DNA of 64,000 nucleotides from Tetracentron sinense (GCA_015143295.1 CM026560.1:9733354-9797353), one strand, 5' to 3'; shown: positions 31,701-43,962, counted from the first letter of the stretch. A program made the numbers and translations. Notes: a model not told the origin generated them from the sequence alone.

Positions 31701-31915
31701 GTTAGGGCTGCTAATTATGGTAAAAAGACCCAGAAAGCTTGTTTTTGGTCTTTTTATATTTTTTGAATTTTTACAGATTTTTTCCAGTGGTTAAGGATTG
31801 TTTAACCATGGTTAAGGGGTAAGTCACCATGGTTAGGATTCCTAACCATGGTTAAATGGCTGAAACAGACCATTTTTGGGCTTCTTAGAATAGTTCTGAA
31901 TTTTTAAGCATTTTA
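28775..31915 (-). mobile_element. Tat/Ogre-type LTR, minus strand, split by copia solo LTR
   Basis: 28775-29328 and 31544-31915 are the reverse complement of parts of the Tat LTR seen at 12212-15268 (GCCACCTATTCATT..., 'ttacgtactcac', 'cccggtaggcc', TAACCATGGTTA sites). The LTR end lies near 28775 (TTGAGCACGGG). Its left (U3) half is not in view: the sequence is interrupted at 31915 by a second Tat element. Confidence 0.85.
29329..31538 (+). mobile_element. Copia solo LTR (copia-1 family), TSD CTAAC
   Basis: A 2,210-bp insertion, TGTTCGACATG...CCCACTACA, with perfect CTAAC duplications (29324-29328, 31539-31543). Nearly collinear with the 5' LTR of copia-2 (40939-43153). TATA near 31070 (CTATATATACC) is preceded by CCTAAT...ATTAGG sequences. 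No internal region. Confidence 0.95.
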
Positions 31916-32026
31916 TGAGTACCTGAATTTTAACCCCCATTCCCAATCAGGATGGATCCCGAAGAGGAATAACAATAAACTGTAATTGAAAATGAAGTCA
32001 CCACTATCTAATTCTGAGGAAAATAG

Positions 32027-34231
32027 TGAAAGTATGCCTCTTTTTAGTTTTAGAAACACAATTCTTGGGGGGCATACATCGAATCCCAAGATCTGACTAA
32101 GATTCTAATTGATTTTATTTAATGAGTGTAAAAATTACAATCACCTTTGCGACTTAGAAATAGATAAGTCAAATTCACGAGAGAATGGTAGATAGAAAAA
32201 TCCAAGATAGAATAAGAAGACCGGCAAAACTTCACAAGCGTCAAGTCTCCTTCGCAATCCACACGGACCTTTTTCTTTAAGGCTTTCTCTAATAGAAGCT
32301 AATGGCCCTTCCAAAATTTCAGCTCTAGGATCTTGAAATAAAGATCAAATCTTTGTTGATCAAGAACTCTTTCTTGATGAACAAGATCCTTGATCTTTTT
32401 CTTTATTTTTCGAACTAGAAAACAAGAGAAGAGAAAAGGGGAGAGGGGTGACCGTACAACTCTAGAAAGAGAGGGGAGGGCATGGACTTTGATGAGAGGA
32501 GAGGAGATATTAAAAATCTGGAATTTTTAATTATGTCCCAAGTCTTGGACGTCCACCTCTATTTAAAGGGTTTGCTTGGGTTGCTTGCAACCCAAGTCTT
32601 CTAATCCTTATCCAATAAGGATTCCTCAATTCTTTCTATTCTTGATTTCTCCTAATCCAATTAGGATTAATCATTAATAGAATCAAACCTCATCCATTAG
32701 TGTCCAACTAATCTTATCCTTATCCTAATCCAATTAGGATTCCTTGATTAGTAAGAAACTAATAGAATCCTTGTCCAACAAGGAATCTTTAATTAGTAAC
32801 TAACTCTAACTAACTAACTAACCTAATCCAATAAGGATATTAGTTATTAGAAACTAATTAAATAATAACATTTATTATTTTCTCCTTGAAGTGGGCGTCC
32901 CACCCTAGGTGGGCCCCACTCCACATGCCCCTAGGGTTCCAAACCCTATTAGGTCACTTTAATTATTCTTTTAAAATAATTCCCAATGGGTCCTACCCAT
33001 TTGGTTTTTCACATCTAATGTGATTCCACCTTTTAGAGCTTCACTATACCATATAGTGATTACTTAGAGAAATTAATTAATTAAATTAAATAATTTAAGA
33101 AGGTCCTTGTGTGTGGAATCTAAAGGGATCTCCTATTTCCGGCTGTGGGACCAAGTACTCAACCTTTTGGTTAAAGCATTGTTACTAGGAAACACCTTTC
33201 CTACACTCCATTAGGATTATATAATTTTATCTATATCCCTGGACTTCCACCAATCACAATTAATGTCTATTAACACAATGTGATTAACCTCCAGAAATTA
33301 GAGAATTACTTGTAGGTATTTCTATCTCAAGATTTATTTACAAATAAATCCTTTCACATTCCGATGTCACTTGTAAGATTCCGGGATTGGAACAATTCCA
33401 CTGTTTTAGTCCCTAGCTTATGAATAGAACACTTTCTCATTATTACTTTTTTATTGAACTGAACCTCCAAAAACTCTTTTGAAGAAATATTATAAAAGAA
33501 CTGACATATATATTTATATATATTTTTCCATATTGAAAATATCAACTTCGATAAAGACCATTTTACTGAAAAGCACCAGTACTGGATTTAACAGTTCAGT
33601 TCAACAAGTATCACCTTGATATCATTATCTCCAATTAAGGAGTTGTGGATTCCTTATTGAGTGTTTACACACTTCTCCAAACATTGTGTACATGACCCAA
33701 TGTACCCGGAGTTAGTCCTGTGTATTGGATACTGCCGACTGGCACATCAAAGCCATATAGACAGATGTCTGAGAAGATGTTAACCTCTCAGGTCTAAGGA
33801 CAATTTGTCAAATGGATAACTATAATACAATCTAATAGTGTATTTCATAAGGTATCCACTAGTGACCATGTTCAGTATTATGTACTTGCTACATATACTC
33901 ACATGTTAGTCATGAGTCACCACTCTCTGTGAATGAGATTCATCACACTATCTCATAGAACTATACATGTGCAAGCCATGATGAAGTATGGTGCCCAACC
34001 AGTACTCTAGAGGCTTCGAACAATATTAAGTTTACAAGGAACCGGAAAATCATATTTCCTCGTAACCTTTGCATGATTTTCCTACAATGTTACCTATGGA
34101 ACTTTATGTCTTCATCATATGAGACAGTAATTAATATAAATACCAATTATAGTTGGTGGTGTGAATATGATACTTGTCTAATCAACATAGAAAAGTCTCT
34201 TATTGGCTTTTGAGGGCATATATGTCCAACA
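32027..34231 (-). mobile_element. Copia solo LTR, second family, minus strand, TSD AATAG
   Basis: A 2,205-bp insertion. On the minus strand it starts TGTTGGACATATATGCCC (34231) and ends with CA at 32027. Perfect AATAG duplications at 32022-32026 and 34232-34236; the host Tat LTR continues across the site. CCTAAT-CCA-ATTAGG hairpins lie upstream of its minus-strand TATA (~32570). Not the same family as the 29329 LTR. Confidence 0.92.
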
Positions 34232-35320
34232 AATAGGTCATTGAAATGGTTGGATAAGGCATAGTTTGGAAGTCAGAGGTCAAGGTAAGGGATTCAGTTG
34301 AGTTAGGGGAAGGTGTTAGGTACCCCTAAACTCCCATTCGGAGATGGTTACCTATTCCCTAAGTTTGAATCAAATAAAGGAAACCATAAAGAAGCTTGCA
34401 GTTTGATCCATATGCTGAGCAATGTAATATTGACTGAAATAAATAAATTGAGAGTTATTAGGATAAGAACATAATAGGGATTCTATCCTAGGGGAGCTGA
34501 ACCCGATTAGTGGAATTAAGCCACATGTAGTACCGGAAGGCGATTGATGGTTTGATTTGATTGATTGGGGATGGTTGGGTTCGATTGATTGGAGATTGAT
34601 GGGTTCGATTGTTTACGCTCAGTTGGGAGCGAAATGACCTTTTAAGCTCGTGCTGAGGAGTGATGGGACAGTTTAAGCTCTTGCCGGGGAGCCTCTAGAG
34701 GTGGGTATTTGAACATGGTTTGAATTGAGGCTTTGACAGGGGATTGACTAGGTAGGTAGGGTTTAATTAGGGTTTACCTAGGGTTTAACTAGGGTTTCTT
34801 AGGGTTTAACTAGGGTTTAGATAGGGTTGACTAGGGTTATATTTGAACTGCGAATTGGGCAGGGATTCGACTTGGCGAGGCTATATTTGAACTGGGATTT
34901 GGGTAGGGGTTTGACTAGGCGAGGCTATATTTTAACTGGGATTTGGGCAGGGGTTCGACTAGGCTAGACTATATTTGAACAGGGATTTTGGCAGGGGTTC
35001 GACTAGGCGAGGTTATATTTGAACTGGGATTTGGGCAGGGGTTTGACAGGGCAAGCAGTCTAAGTATTTAAAAGCGATAAAGCAATTTAAAAAACTGATA
35101 AAAGACTAAAAAGACAGAGTTCAGTGAGATTTTACCTTCCGAGAAACCCAAAAGGGTCTTTGAAAAGAGTGCTCCCGAGAATGATTCTTCAAAATAAAAT
35201 TCCCGGGATCACCAAACGCCAAAGAGAGATTTTTGAAAGAGGAGAGAGAAGAGAGGAAATGAGAGGGGATGAAAATGACGGAAATGGGGTGGGGTATTTA
35301 TAGGATTCAAAAAACAGGTG

Positions 35321-35550
35321 ACGCTACTTCAAGTAGCGCCCCTATTCGGATATTTTTGAAATAGTAGGCGGCAATGAGCAGTAAGGTAGTAAAATAGGGA
35401 CAAAAGGGTAATTTAATAAGGGCGTTGTTTCAAGTAGCGCCCTTATTTAGGATTTTTTAAAACACGATGTCGACAAGGTTGACTAGTCAAAGAAGAGGGG
35501 ATATTTTGTAAATATAGGGGCGCTGTTTGGAGTAGCGCCCCTATTTAGGG
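35321..35550. repeat. GCGCTACTTCAAGTAGCGCC palindromes, minus-strand U3
   Basis: Three inverted repeats with arms GGCGCTACT/AGTAGCGCC at ~35321-35340, ~35421-35442 and ~35518-35540, spaced ~100 bp, upstream (minus) of the TATA box at 35302-35294. Confidence 0.85.
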
Positions 35551-35985
35551 GTTAAAAAATCATTTTGTGCCACGTGTCACACTCCGATTTGTCGAAAAGC
35601 CAATTTTCTGTTTTGAGCCCAAAAATAGTCAAAATTGAACTGATAAAATCCAGAAAAATATTTTAGGTAAAACCTGAATTTTTCAGTACTTTGCAGGGGC
35701 ATTTTGGTTATTTTTCACTTTAGGGGTATTTTGGTCATTTTCCACCATTTAAAATCCAATTTGATCCAAAAAATAGCCAAAATTCATCAAAAAATTTATA
35801 AAATCATTTTGGACAAAATGATAACTTTTTAGCACTTTTCCAGGGGTATTTTGGTCATTTTTTTTACCTCAGAGTCATTTTTGAAAATCGAAGCACGCGG
35901 AATGAGGGTTTTAAAAGAGGGTTTTTAAAAGGATTTTTAAGAGTGCAACAAGAGACTAGAGGGGTGCAAAATTGGGGTGCTTACA

Positions 35986-36003
35986 GTTGCCCCTCTTTGT
36001 CGG
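35986..36003 (-). promoter_or_regulatory. Tat/Ogre polypurine tract
   Basis: The minus strand reads CCGACAAAGAGGGGCAAC immediately before the 3' LTR start TGTAAGC, which fixes the orientation of the element. Confidence 0.8.
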
Positions 36004-36235
36004 AGGGTGCGGGCACGTGACCAACAATGGTTATAAGACCTCAATTTTGCATGTGCGAAAAAACTTGTGAATTTGAAGATAAAAGAGTCAAAAAAAATTA
36101 AATTATACTTAGACTGCTTGCCACAAATGGGCTCCTAAAGGACGGTATTGATGGGAGAACCTGTTCAGTTGCTGGGGATAGAGGAGAAATAGATGGTTTG
36201 ATCTCAAGTGAAGTAACATCCGAAATGAGGAAAAT

Positions 36236-36952
36236 GGTGGATGACAAGCTCAGCGATGTCAGCTGAATTGATAGGATGGATGACAAGCTCGGCGATGTCA
36301 GCCAGATTGAAAGGGTGGATGAAAACCATTACGATGTCAACTAGATCGAAAGGGTAGATGACAACACATTACGATGTCAACCAGATTGAAAGGGGATGAC
36401 AGCCATTGCGATGTCAACCGGATTGAAAGGGTGGATGACAACACATTACGATGTCAACCGAACTGAAAGGTGGATGACAACCATTGTGATGTCAACCGAA
36501 TCAAAAGGGTGGATGACAACACATTATGATGTCAACTAGATTGAAAGGGTGGATGACAACCATTGCGATGTAAACCGAACTAAAAGGGGATGATAGCCAT
36601 TGCGATGTCAACTGGATTAAAAAGGTTGATGACAACCATTACGATGTCAACCTAATTGAAATGGTGGATGACAACACATTACGATGTCAACTGGATTAAA
36701 GATGACAACCATTACGATGTCAACCAGATTAAAAGGGTGGATGACAACCATTATGATGTCAACCAGATTAAAAGGGTGGATGACAACACATTACGATGTC
36801 AACCGGATTAAAAGGGTGGATGATAACACATTACGATGTCAACTGGATTGAAAAGGTGGATGACAACACATTACGATGTGGATGACAACACATTACGATG
36901 TCAACCAGATTACAAAGATGGATGACAACACATTACGATGTCAACCAACAGG
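36236..36952 (+). repeat. About 19-unit ~39-bp tandem array (GATGACAAC...GATGTCAAC)
   Basis: About 19 units of GATGACAAC(AC)ATTACGATGTCAACC plus AGATTGAAAGGGTG and variants, 34-40 bp each. It lies in the 3' untranslated part of the minus-strand Tat element, between gag side and 3' LTR. Confidence 0.92.
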
Positions 36953-37015
36953 ATTGAGTGAGAGTGCAATGCACAGGAATGCCAGAATGGTGCACTCGAG
37001 GTACCAAGGGTGTAC

Positions 37016-37455
37016 ATACGGAATGCTGGGATGCGCACAGAGCTCTAGGAATGCATACAGGATGCTGAGATGCGAACGAAGTGCTGGGAATGCTTACAAA
37101 AAGCTGAGATACGCATAAAGCATCGGGAATGCTTATGAAAAGCTAAGATGCGCATGGAGTGCTGAGAATGTTTATGGAAAGATGGGATGTGCACGAAGCG
37201 CTGAGAATGCTTACGGAAAGCTGAGATGCGCACGGAGCACTGGGAATGCTTACGAAAAGCTGAGATGCGTACAGAGCGCTGAGAATGCTTACGGAAAGCT
37301 GGGATGTGCACAAAGTAATGAGAATGCTTATGGAAAGCTGAGATGCGCACGAAGCATGGAGAGTGCTTACAGAAAGCTGAGATGCGTACGGAGCACTGAG
37401 AGTGCTTACGAAAAGTTGAGATGTGCACGGAGCACGGGGAATGCTTAAGGAAAGC
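37016..37455 (+). repeat. Eleven-unit 39-bp tandem array (GCTGAGATGCGCACGGAGC)
   Basis: About eleven units of 39 bp: GCTGAGATGCGCACGGAGC + (G/A)CTGAGAATGCTTACGGAAA. Since 39 is a multiple of three, both strands stay open as repetitive frames; these are not genes. Confidence 0.92.
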
Positions 37456-37469
37456 TGAGATGGACCAAT

Positions 37470-37575
37470 CAGATGAGGGTGACATCGCCTTGAATGTCAA
37501 CCGAAATGATTGAGCGTGACATCACCTTGAATATCAACCAAGAGGATTGAGGGTGACATCGCCTTGAATGTCAAC
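37470..37575 (+). repeat. Three ~43-bp units (GGGTGACATCGCCTTGAATGTCAAC)
   Basis: Three adjacent copies of GTGACATC(G/A)CCTTGAAT(G/A)TCAAC separated by 'gattgag'-type linkers. Probably a third, short array of the same 3' untranslated region. Confidence 0.85.
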
Positions 37576-40244
37576 TGACAGGATTATGTGTGAGAATTGC
37601 ATGATGCAAATATAGTGCAGTGTATGTGGAATTGCATGTGTGCTAATTGACAGAGTAGCTGAATTATGACTCGATGGAATGTGTGCAATTTGAATGCAGT
37701 TAGGTGCAATTAGCTAGTGGACGTGTGTGTAGTTTGCTACGTGTGATATGAGTGCATAGTGCAACTACGTGGATGTGTTTGCATAGAGTGCGACTTTTTT
37801 TGTGAGTGTCTATGGTGCAGCTGTGTGTGAATAGTACAACTAACATCGTGATTATGTGTGTGTAGCGTGGTTGACCATGTGTATGCATGACATGCGTTGA
37901 ATATGACTCACTCTATAGTCCAGTCTCGCTCTCGCTTCTTGATGACTTGAGATCCTGGGCTTTCCCTACCTTTGTTGGAGAGCTTGCTATAGTGAGATTG
38001 ATTTCGACCAAGTCATAAACTATATTAGACTCAGACTATGGAAAACAAATGAATTTTGAGTATTTTTTTTTAAAATAAGAGCTTTCTTTGCTTGTTGGTT
38101 TGTGAGGGGATTTGTCCTTACTGGAGATTGAATGCTTTGCCCCCATAGGGTAGGATATATCAAATAAGGAATGTTGACATTCTGCTGCTCAGCCAAGGAA
38201 GATAGTTACTCAATACTGACTTTATTGCATGCTAAATCTAGTCTTGCTTGGAGCCAAGGGCTTCGGATTTCAAACGACGTTGAATTATTCAATCTAAGTT
38301 GCTTACAGATATGTTGTTGGGGATCTAGGATAGCCGTTGTCCCGATCCTGTTAGTAGAGTTCAACTTTTCACTTTTTTACCCTTAGAATGATCAAGTCTA
38401 GGGATCGCATAATTTTTGCGCAATGAGGCCGTTTCTGGTTTTCACTCATGCCTGCAAAGTTGATTTACTTGTTTCCTTTTTTGCCCCTAATAATGATATT
38501 AGATCTGGAGTCGCATGATTTTTACGCCACAACGCCATTTTTGGTTTTTATTGGGCCTGCGATTTTCGGAGTCAAACTATTCTCTCATGTCATTGCCTGG
38601 TGGGTTTGATAGTGCTGTTGGATACTTGTTTGTCAATCTGTCAGTACTCTTAATCTCTAAGGGATCTAGCAGGACTTGAGATAGGATGAAACGTAGGTTA
38701 GGGGTCAAAGTTTTAGGACACCCTTTTTGTTTTGACCTTTCTTGAGCAGTTTTGTAGAGCTTTGACCTCTGTCTTTTCCTTTGATTTGGCTCCTTTTTTT
38801 TTTTGCTTTTGAATTTTGCCTTTGCCTTTGGGTTTTGATTGATTTTTCTTTTGAGACACTTTGGTTGCTCAAGAAAGCTGATTGATTTGACCGAACTTAT
38901 TTTTCAGGCTGCTTACGTACCCTTTTCAGGATCAGGTCATGACGTAGTTCAGGCTGCAAAAATTTCTATAGAGGGTGCCCGGTATAGAAGTGTACTGAAA
39001 GAAAGGCCATTAGACTCAAAGGGCTCACTAGCGGTCTTCATTGATGTGAATTTGATGGGTTACAAATAAGGAGGAATAGTGTGCCAAACATGGCCTTCTT
39101 TCATTTCCCAAAGTGATTAAGAGTACAGGCAGTTCTTAGCAACATCTTGAGCATGGTGCTTTTCTGTTTTGATCTATGCTGACAGGCTCTAGGAGGTCTT
39201 CATCCTCTATGCGGCTGAGTCGAAGAGTATTCAGAGAATTTTTGACCAACCGTTTGGGCCTTCAAAGCTAGACATATTTTGCCCTTGGTACTAAATGAGC
39301 TAATGATGCTTGTGTGAATATGGGATCATTTTTCTTTAAGCTCTGGCTTGTGGCCCTGACTTATATGGCCGCTCAACTGCTTGAGATGCATTGGAATCTG
39401 CTCTACTTCTTCTGACTTTGTTCATACAAGTATCTATCTTTTACCAAGGTCTGATAGCCTGACTTCTCATATTGTACAGTATTACTTCAGTGTATGAACC
39501 ATCAAGCTTTAAATTATGACATTGCCCATGTCTAAGACTGCAAGATGTCTATCCCGATGATGCCCCAATCTGCTTAGTGAATGTTCTGCTTGTATTAATG
39601 ATTGAAAGTTTGAAATTGGTGGAGCGAATTGAGTGCTTCAGGAGATTATACAAGCATGCTGCAGGTAGTATCATTGCGCTCTTAACACTTGGCCTAACAA
39701 GTTGCTGATCTTTACATACTTAGGTCATTATTGGGCTCTCTTACTTGGCTCGGCTCAATGGGACTGAGGATCTCTTTTGGTGGTTTCTTTTTCTTGCTCA
39801 TTGATATATACTGCCCCTGGGTACTATGAAATTGAAGTGGATGGCTTGGTGAATGTTCGGGCAATCCCTCATTAGACCAACAAGCTTAGTTAGCATGGGA
39901 AACTTTTTTTTTTTTTTGCTTCAGATCACTAACTTTGTCGGAGAAGATTTAGGTCATACCATCATGAGTCTTTTTGGCATTTTGTAAAAAGGTTGAGTCA
40001 TTTTTTTCTTTTAAATACCATTTTTTTATATATATTAAAAAGGACTGTACATGACTCAACCGAAGATAAAGAAGAGCTTTTTTTTTTTACAGACTCTATT
40101 GGCCACAGTTGCCAACAAAAAGCAAAAAGAAACTTGAACAGAAAAGGCTTGTAACATGGTCTGATCAATCTCGTAATAGCAAGCTTGTTGGTGATGCTTC
40201 AATCATCTCTTATGCCTTGGAAGCTTAGATTGTATAGAGGCAAC
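37576..40244 (-). other. Tat/Ogre internal region without recognised coding
   Basis: About 2.7 kb between the arrays and the gag remnant. 37.58-37.92 kb is a degenerate GTGTG-rich stretch. The rest has scattered short frames on both strands, none resembling RT, RNase H, integrase or protease. Phrases such as 'tgcccc(t/c)gggtac' and 'tttgcccc' recur, suggesting an old repetitive untranslated region. Confidence 0.6.
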
Positions 40245-40700
40245 TCATTGGGTAGGATGGATGAACCTGTTTTGGTGAAAATGGTACCCAATTCGAAGGA
40301 TGATATCTGGTCTGACTATAATGTCACCGTGGTCGATTAAATCCTGGACTACATGCTTCAAAAGCATACATCGGTCATTGTCATGCCCAATGGCTTGATG
40401 GAATGAACAATACTGGTTCATGCGAAAACCGGGTGATGGACGGGTTGGTGGTGGTGTAGGATCTCGAGGTTGAACCAAGTTTTTCTGTATGAGAAAGGGG
40501 TAAAGTTGGTTGAGCTTACACGGTAGTGGGGTAAAGTTTCTGGGTAACGTCTGCACCTGTCGTGGTATGAGAACCTGGTTTTGGTTGACTTGTTTGATGA
40601 TCTGTGGGTGGTTTTGGTTTTGCCCCTATATTTCTTGGAATCCATCCAGAATATAGGTGACATCACTTAGAAGGGCTCTGAGCTTTTCCCTACGAAAGGT
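40245..40700 (-). pseudogene. Tat/Ogre gag remnant
   Basis: A minus-strand frame contains Y-C-S-F-H-Q-A-I-G-H-D-N-D-R-C followed by L-K-H-V-V-Q-D-L-I-D, the characteristic C-x2-H-x4-H-D-x3-C gag segment of Tat-lineage gypsy elements and derivatives, preceded by a proline-rich stretch. Partial and broken. Confidence 0.8.
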
Positions 40701-40938
40701 TTCTATGATTCCCTCGTGATCATTTGATGCTTCGTCATGCTCCATTTCTTCAGATGATCCCTTCTAGATCTGCCACTTGGGAAGGACAAGAACTGAGAAC
40801 ATAGGGCCAGTTGATATTAGGCATGAGACTAAAAAGATGAAATGATGGTGTAAGTGATGACATGATAACCTAAAGGACGATACACGACATGCATGATATA
40901 GAAGATGACGAGAGCATGCATAAAATGTGAGATGGTGA

Positions 40939-43153
40939 TGTTAGACATGATGCCCAGAAAAGTTATTTAGATTGTTAGAACCTTATTAATTTGATTAATA
41001 AATGCTTCTTCTTAATCTATTGTGTATTCATTATGGGTAATTGACCATGATCATGAGATGATCTATATGATATGAGATATCGATAAAGGTCCATAGGATA
41101 TATTGTAGGAAAGTTATGTGATTAGATTATCATAGGCAGATGTAACTTTCCGGTTCCTTATACCTTATATAGTCACAACTATGAGTGAAGCTGGGTACTT
41201 CACTTATATGGCTACCAGAATGCTAAGATGTTCTCAATAGTTGAGATGTAGTTCTATCTCGAACTATTGTAGTGGAAACTACACATCAACATATGGGTGC
41301 TTAAATGTACACTGACTATTTGCATTCAATGAGAGACCTCTTGCATAAACATAGTATCAGATAGTTGGTCTCTCATTCACATTGAACGGTTTCGATGATC
41401 CTTAGATCTGATGAGTTCATCTATGACTGAGCGATGATCCGACTGTTTTGATTCCACCAACGTATTTTCTAGCTTAGGGAATACAATACAGTGACAGTTG
41501 GATAGTCAGAAAGTTGTTCGAGTCATGATGAATTTCAAACAAGAAATCCATGCTCATTAATTTGAGAGATTATCCAAGTTCCGGGTAAGATAGTTGATTA
41601 AGTTCAAATCCTACGCAGGTGATTTTGAAAACAAACTAAGTTTTGAAATATACTTTTATTAAAAGGTATTATACTTATAAAAGGATTTTCTCAAAATGTT
41701 TTTCATGAGAAATTGTTTCTCATGGCTCAATCATAAGTCTTGGAAACCCGGATGATGTGCAATGGGCTATGGGTTAGTACGTCAATCTCGAGGGCCCATT
41801 AGGGATAATGTATTTGGAAGGATAAATCGAATTTAAAAGTTCATGTGGCGGGATCTGTAATGGTTAATGTTCATACACTGGGATTCAATTGCAACATGGA
41901 TATCTCACGTCACTTGAAATTCCGATGTAATTCTCGTTTAGGGTCAATGGGATAACATTGGATAAGCCAGGGTAAGAATGTCCCAGAGCAATCTGTGGAG
42001 GTGCTCACATAAGATATACAAGCTCAATAATTGATTAAAAGTTAATCAATTATTTTAAGTGATTAAAAGTTAATCATTTAATTAAATAGATTAAAAGTTA
42101 ATCTATTGTTTAAATTAATTGTTAATTTAAACATATGGATTATTTTAGCAATTATTTAATTAACATAATTAAAGGAGAAATGGGTTTGACCCATATCCAT
42201 AAACCCATTCAAATGGACCTTTAATATGGGCGAAAGCCCATGGGTTTAAACCCTAGGGTGGGGCGCCCACTTGAGGAATCCTCATTGGATTAGGATTTGT
42301 TTAATTGAATAATTGTTGAAATATAATTCCTTTAATTATGGAATTTAAATCTAATGGTTGGATTGCAATAAGGATTGAGATGACATAAAGTTAGATTGCA
42401 AAAATGAGTTTAAAGCTCCCCAAAACTCACGCCTCTTTAGTGCTCGCGCCCCCCCTTGTGGACTCCTAGTTTGACTAGGTTTCGTTCTTTGAGTTAGGAT
42501 GTTGACTTATCCCTTTTAATTAAGGAATCCTCTTATAATAGAGACTCTTTAATTAGTAGGATCACTATAACTAAAGTAGTTATAGATTAAGTAGGAGTTT
42601 ATTTAATTAATAATAAGAGTTATTGTTAATTAATAAATCCTATTAGATAAGATCAAGTTGGAGTAGGATTAGGATAGGATCCTAGTCTATATATACCCCA
42701 ATGCACTAGACCATCAAGCACTTTTCTCCAGAATTTTTTCTCTCCTCTTCTCTCTCTCTCCAAACCGTGAGCCCTAGGGGATACCCCTAGGGATTTTTGT
42801 GAGGTACTAGGTGGTCTAAAGTTGGGTTTTGCAAATCTAGGGTTTTGAACCTTAGTGTTTTTGGTGATTGAAGGTCTATACCATTACTCCATCTTATTTC
42901 TCTTGCTTTTATAATTCCAAAGGAGATTCTAAAGCTTCATGGGGATAGCGAAGAACAAGGATCGAGCTTCTAGTATTTTTTCGGAGAAATCTCTACAAAG
43001 AGTTCTGACGGTTCGAGTGGATTAAGCTTCGCCGGTGAAAAGCATTCACCGAGGTGATATGACTAAAACTCTAAGATAATTTTGATGCTTTCTATGGTGT
43101 TAAGATCTAGGGGATCCAGTTTGCGCATAAATTTTTATCCAGATCCCGCTACA
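40939..43153 (+). repeat. copia-2 5' LTR
   Basis: Matches the solo LTR 29329-31538 along its length by eye. TATA near 42690 (CTATATATACCCC), preceded by GGATTAGGATAGGATCC. Ends ATCCCGCTACA just before the primer site. Confidence 0.93.
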
Positions 43154-43155
43154 AG

Positions 43156-43167
43156 TGGTATCAGAGC
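43156..43167 (+). promoter_or_regulatory. copia-2 primer-binding site
   Basis: TGGTATCAGAGC, exact complement of the initiator tRNA-Met 3' end as used by many plant elements, two bases after the LTR. Confidence 0.88.
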
Positions 43168-43957
43168 TCATGGTTAGGAGTATTTTTTTGTTAATTTTGA
43201 TAAGGTAATTAAATGGATGATTTCATTCATGAGATAAATTAATTTAGATCTATTTAATATTACTCATGGTTCTTATTATTTTATTTGTTCATGAGATGAA
43301 TAAATAGATATTTATTTTATTATTGAATGAGATTTGATAATTAAATAAAATTTAAAAACTAGTATTATATGTGATATAATTAAATTCGAAATAAAGAGTT
43401 TATTTTGAAATTCCTTTTAAATGATTTGATCATTTAATATATACTTATTATTGTTTAAAATAATTAATAAATGATTTTTCCCATAAATATATTTGATTCG
43501 AAAAATTATAAAACCCTAATTTATGATATGATCATATTTAGGATTTTCGATTCTCTTAATTTTTTATTTTAATCCTGGATAAAAATAGAACCAATCTCAG
43601 ATAGTAGTAGAACCAATCTATATGAAAGGATCTTGCATTCGAGAAATGATCTTGCATTCGAGAAAGAAATAAAATTTTGCAGAGATTTTAAGAAAAGTCT
43701 AATATTTTAAAAATAATTTTATGAAAATTGTTTTATGGAAAATATAATTGTTCTATTTTTTCTGGGGTTTCATCTATATAAGATATAGATTTTTATCGGG
43801 CGATTTGATAATTGTGATCAATTTTTAAATCATTTTAAAAATAAGAAAAAAGTACTCCATCACCATGTAGCATCTATTTTATATGAGATTATAGTTATGG
43901 GTCATATTTATGATAAATTACTTATCATTCATGTATTCATATTAGAGGTTGTAAAGT
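43168..43957 (+). other. copia-2 untranslated leader
   Basis: A/T-rich, no coding seen; follows the copia-1 leader in order ('catgagatgaataaat', 'ggatcttgcattcgag'). Confidence 0.7.
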
Positions 43958-43962
43958 CAAAG

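Larger units (their letters stand above)
31916..35985 (-). repeat. Tat/Ogre 3' LTR, minus strand, interrupted
   Basis: Starts (minus) TGTAAGCACCCC at 35985 and ends near 31916. Homologous to 1441-2493 in its R-U5 part, including CCCTAGTT-like telomere-style repeats (34745-34830). About 1.86 kb without the nested LTR. Palindromes GCGCTACTTGAAGTAGCGCC (35321-35550) precede TATA (35302-35294). Confidence 0.85.
31916..40938 (-). mobile_element. Tat/Ogre-type element, minus strand, pol not found
   Basis: Reading on the minus strand: gag remnant (~40.70-40.24 kb), a long region without recognisable pol (40.2-37.6 kb), tandem arrays (37.58-36.23 kb), polypurine tract (36003-35986), then the 3' LTR (35985-31916). 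The 5' LTR and primer site are not in view because copia-2 interrupts at 40939. The LTR contains another solo LTR. Broken and incomplete. The lack of RT/integrase may mean a non-autonomous Tat derivative, or loss by decay. Confidence 0.75.
40939..43957 (+). mobile_element. Copia element copia-2: 5' LTR and leader
   Basis: Complete 5' LTR (40939-43153, 2,215 bp, TGTTAGACATG...CCGCTACA), primer site at 43156-43167 and ~0.8 kb of leader homologous to that of copia-1, cut at about 43957 by the Sirevirus start. The remaining body is outside the window. It interrupts the minus-strand Tat element (left flank GGTGA, 40934-40938). Confidence 0.92.

Noticed and set aside
37045-37500. Repetitive protein genes on both strands
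   Set aside because: They arise from a 39-bp tandem repeat with length divisible by three, with no gene context.
36236-37575. CRISPR-like array
   Set aside because: Units are contiguous tandem repeats without unique spacers, in a plant retroelement.
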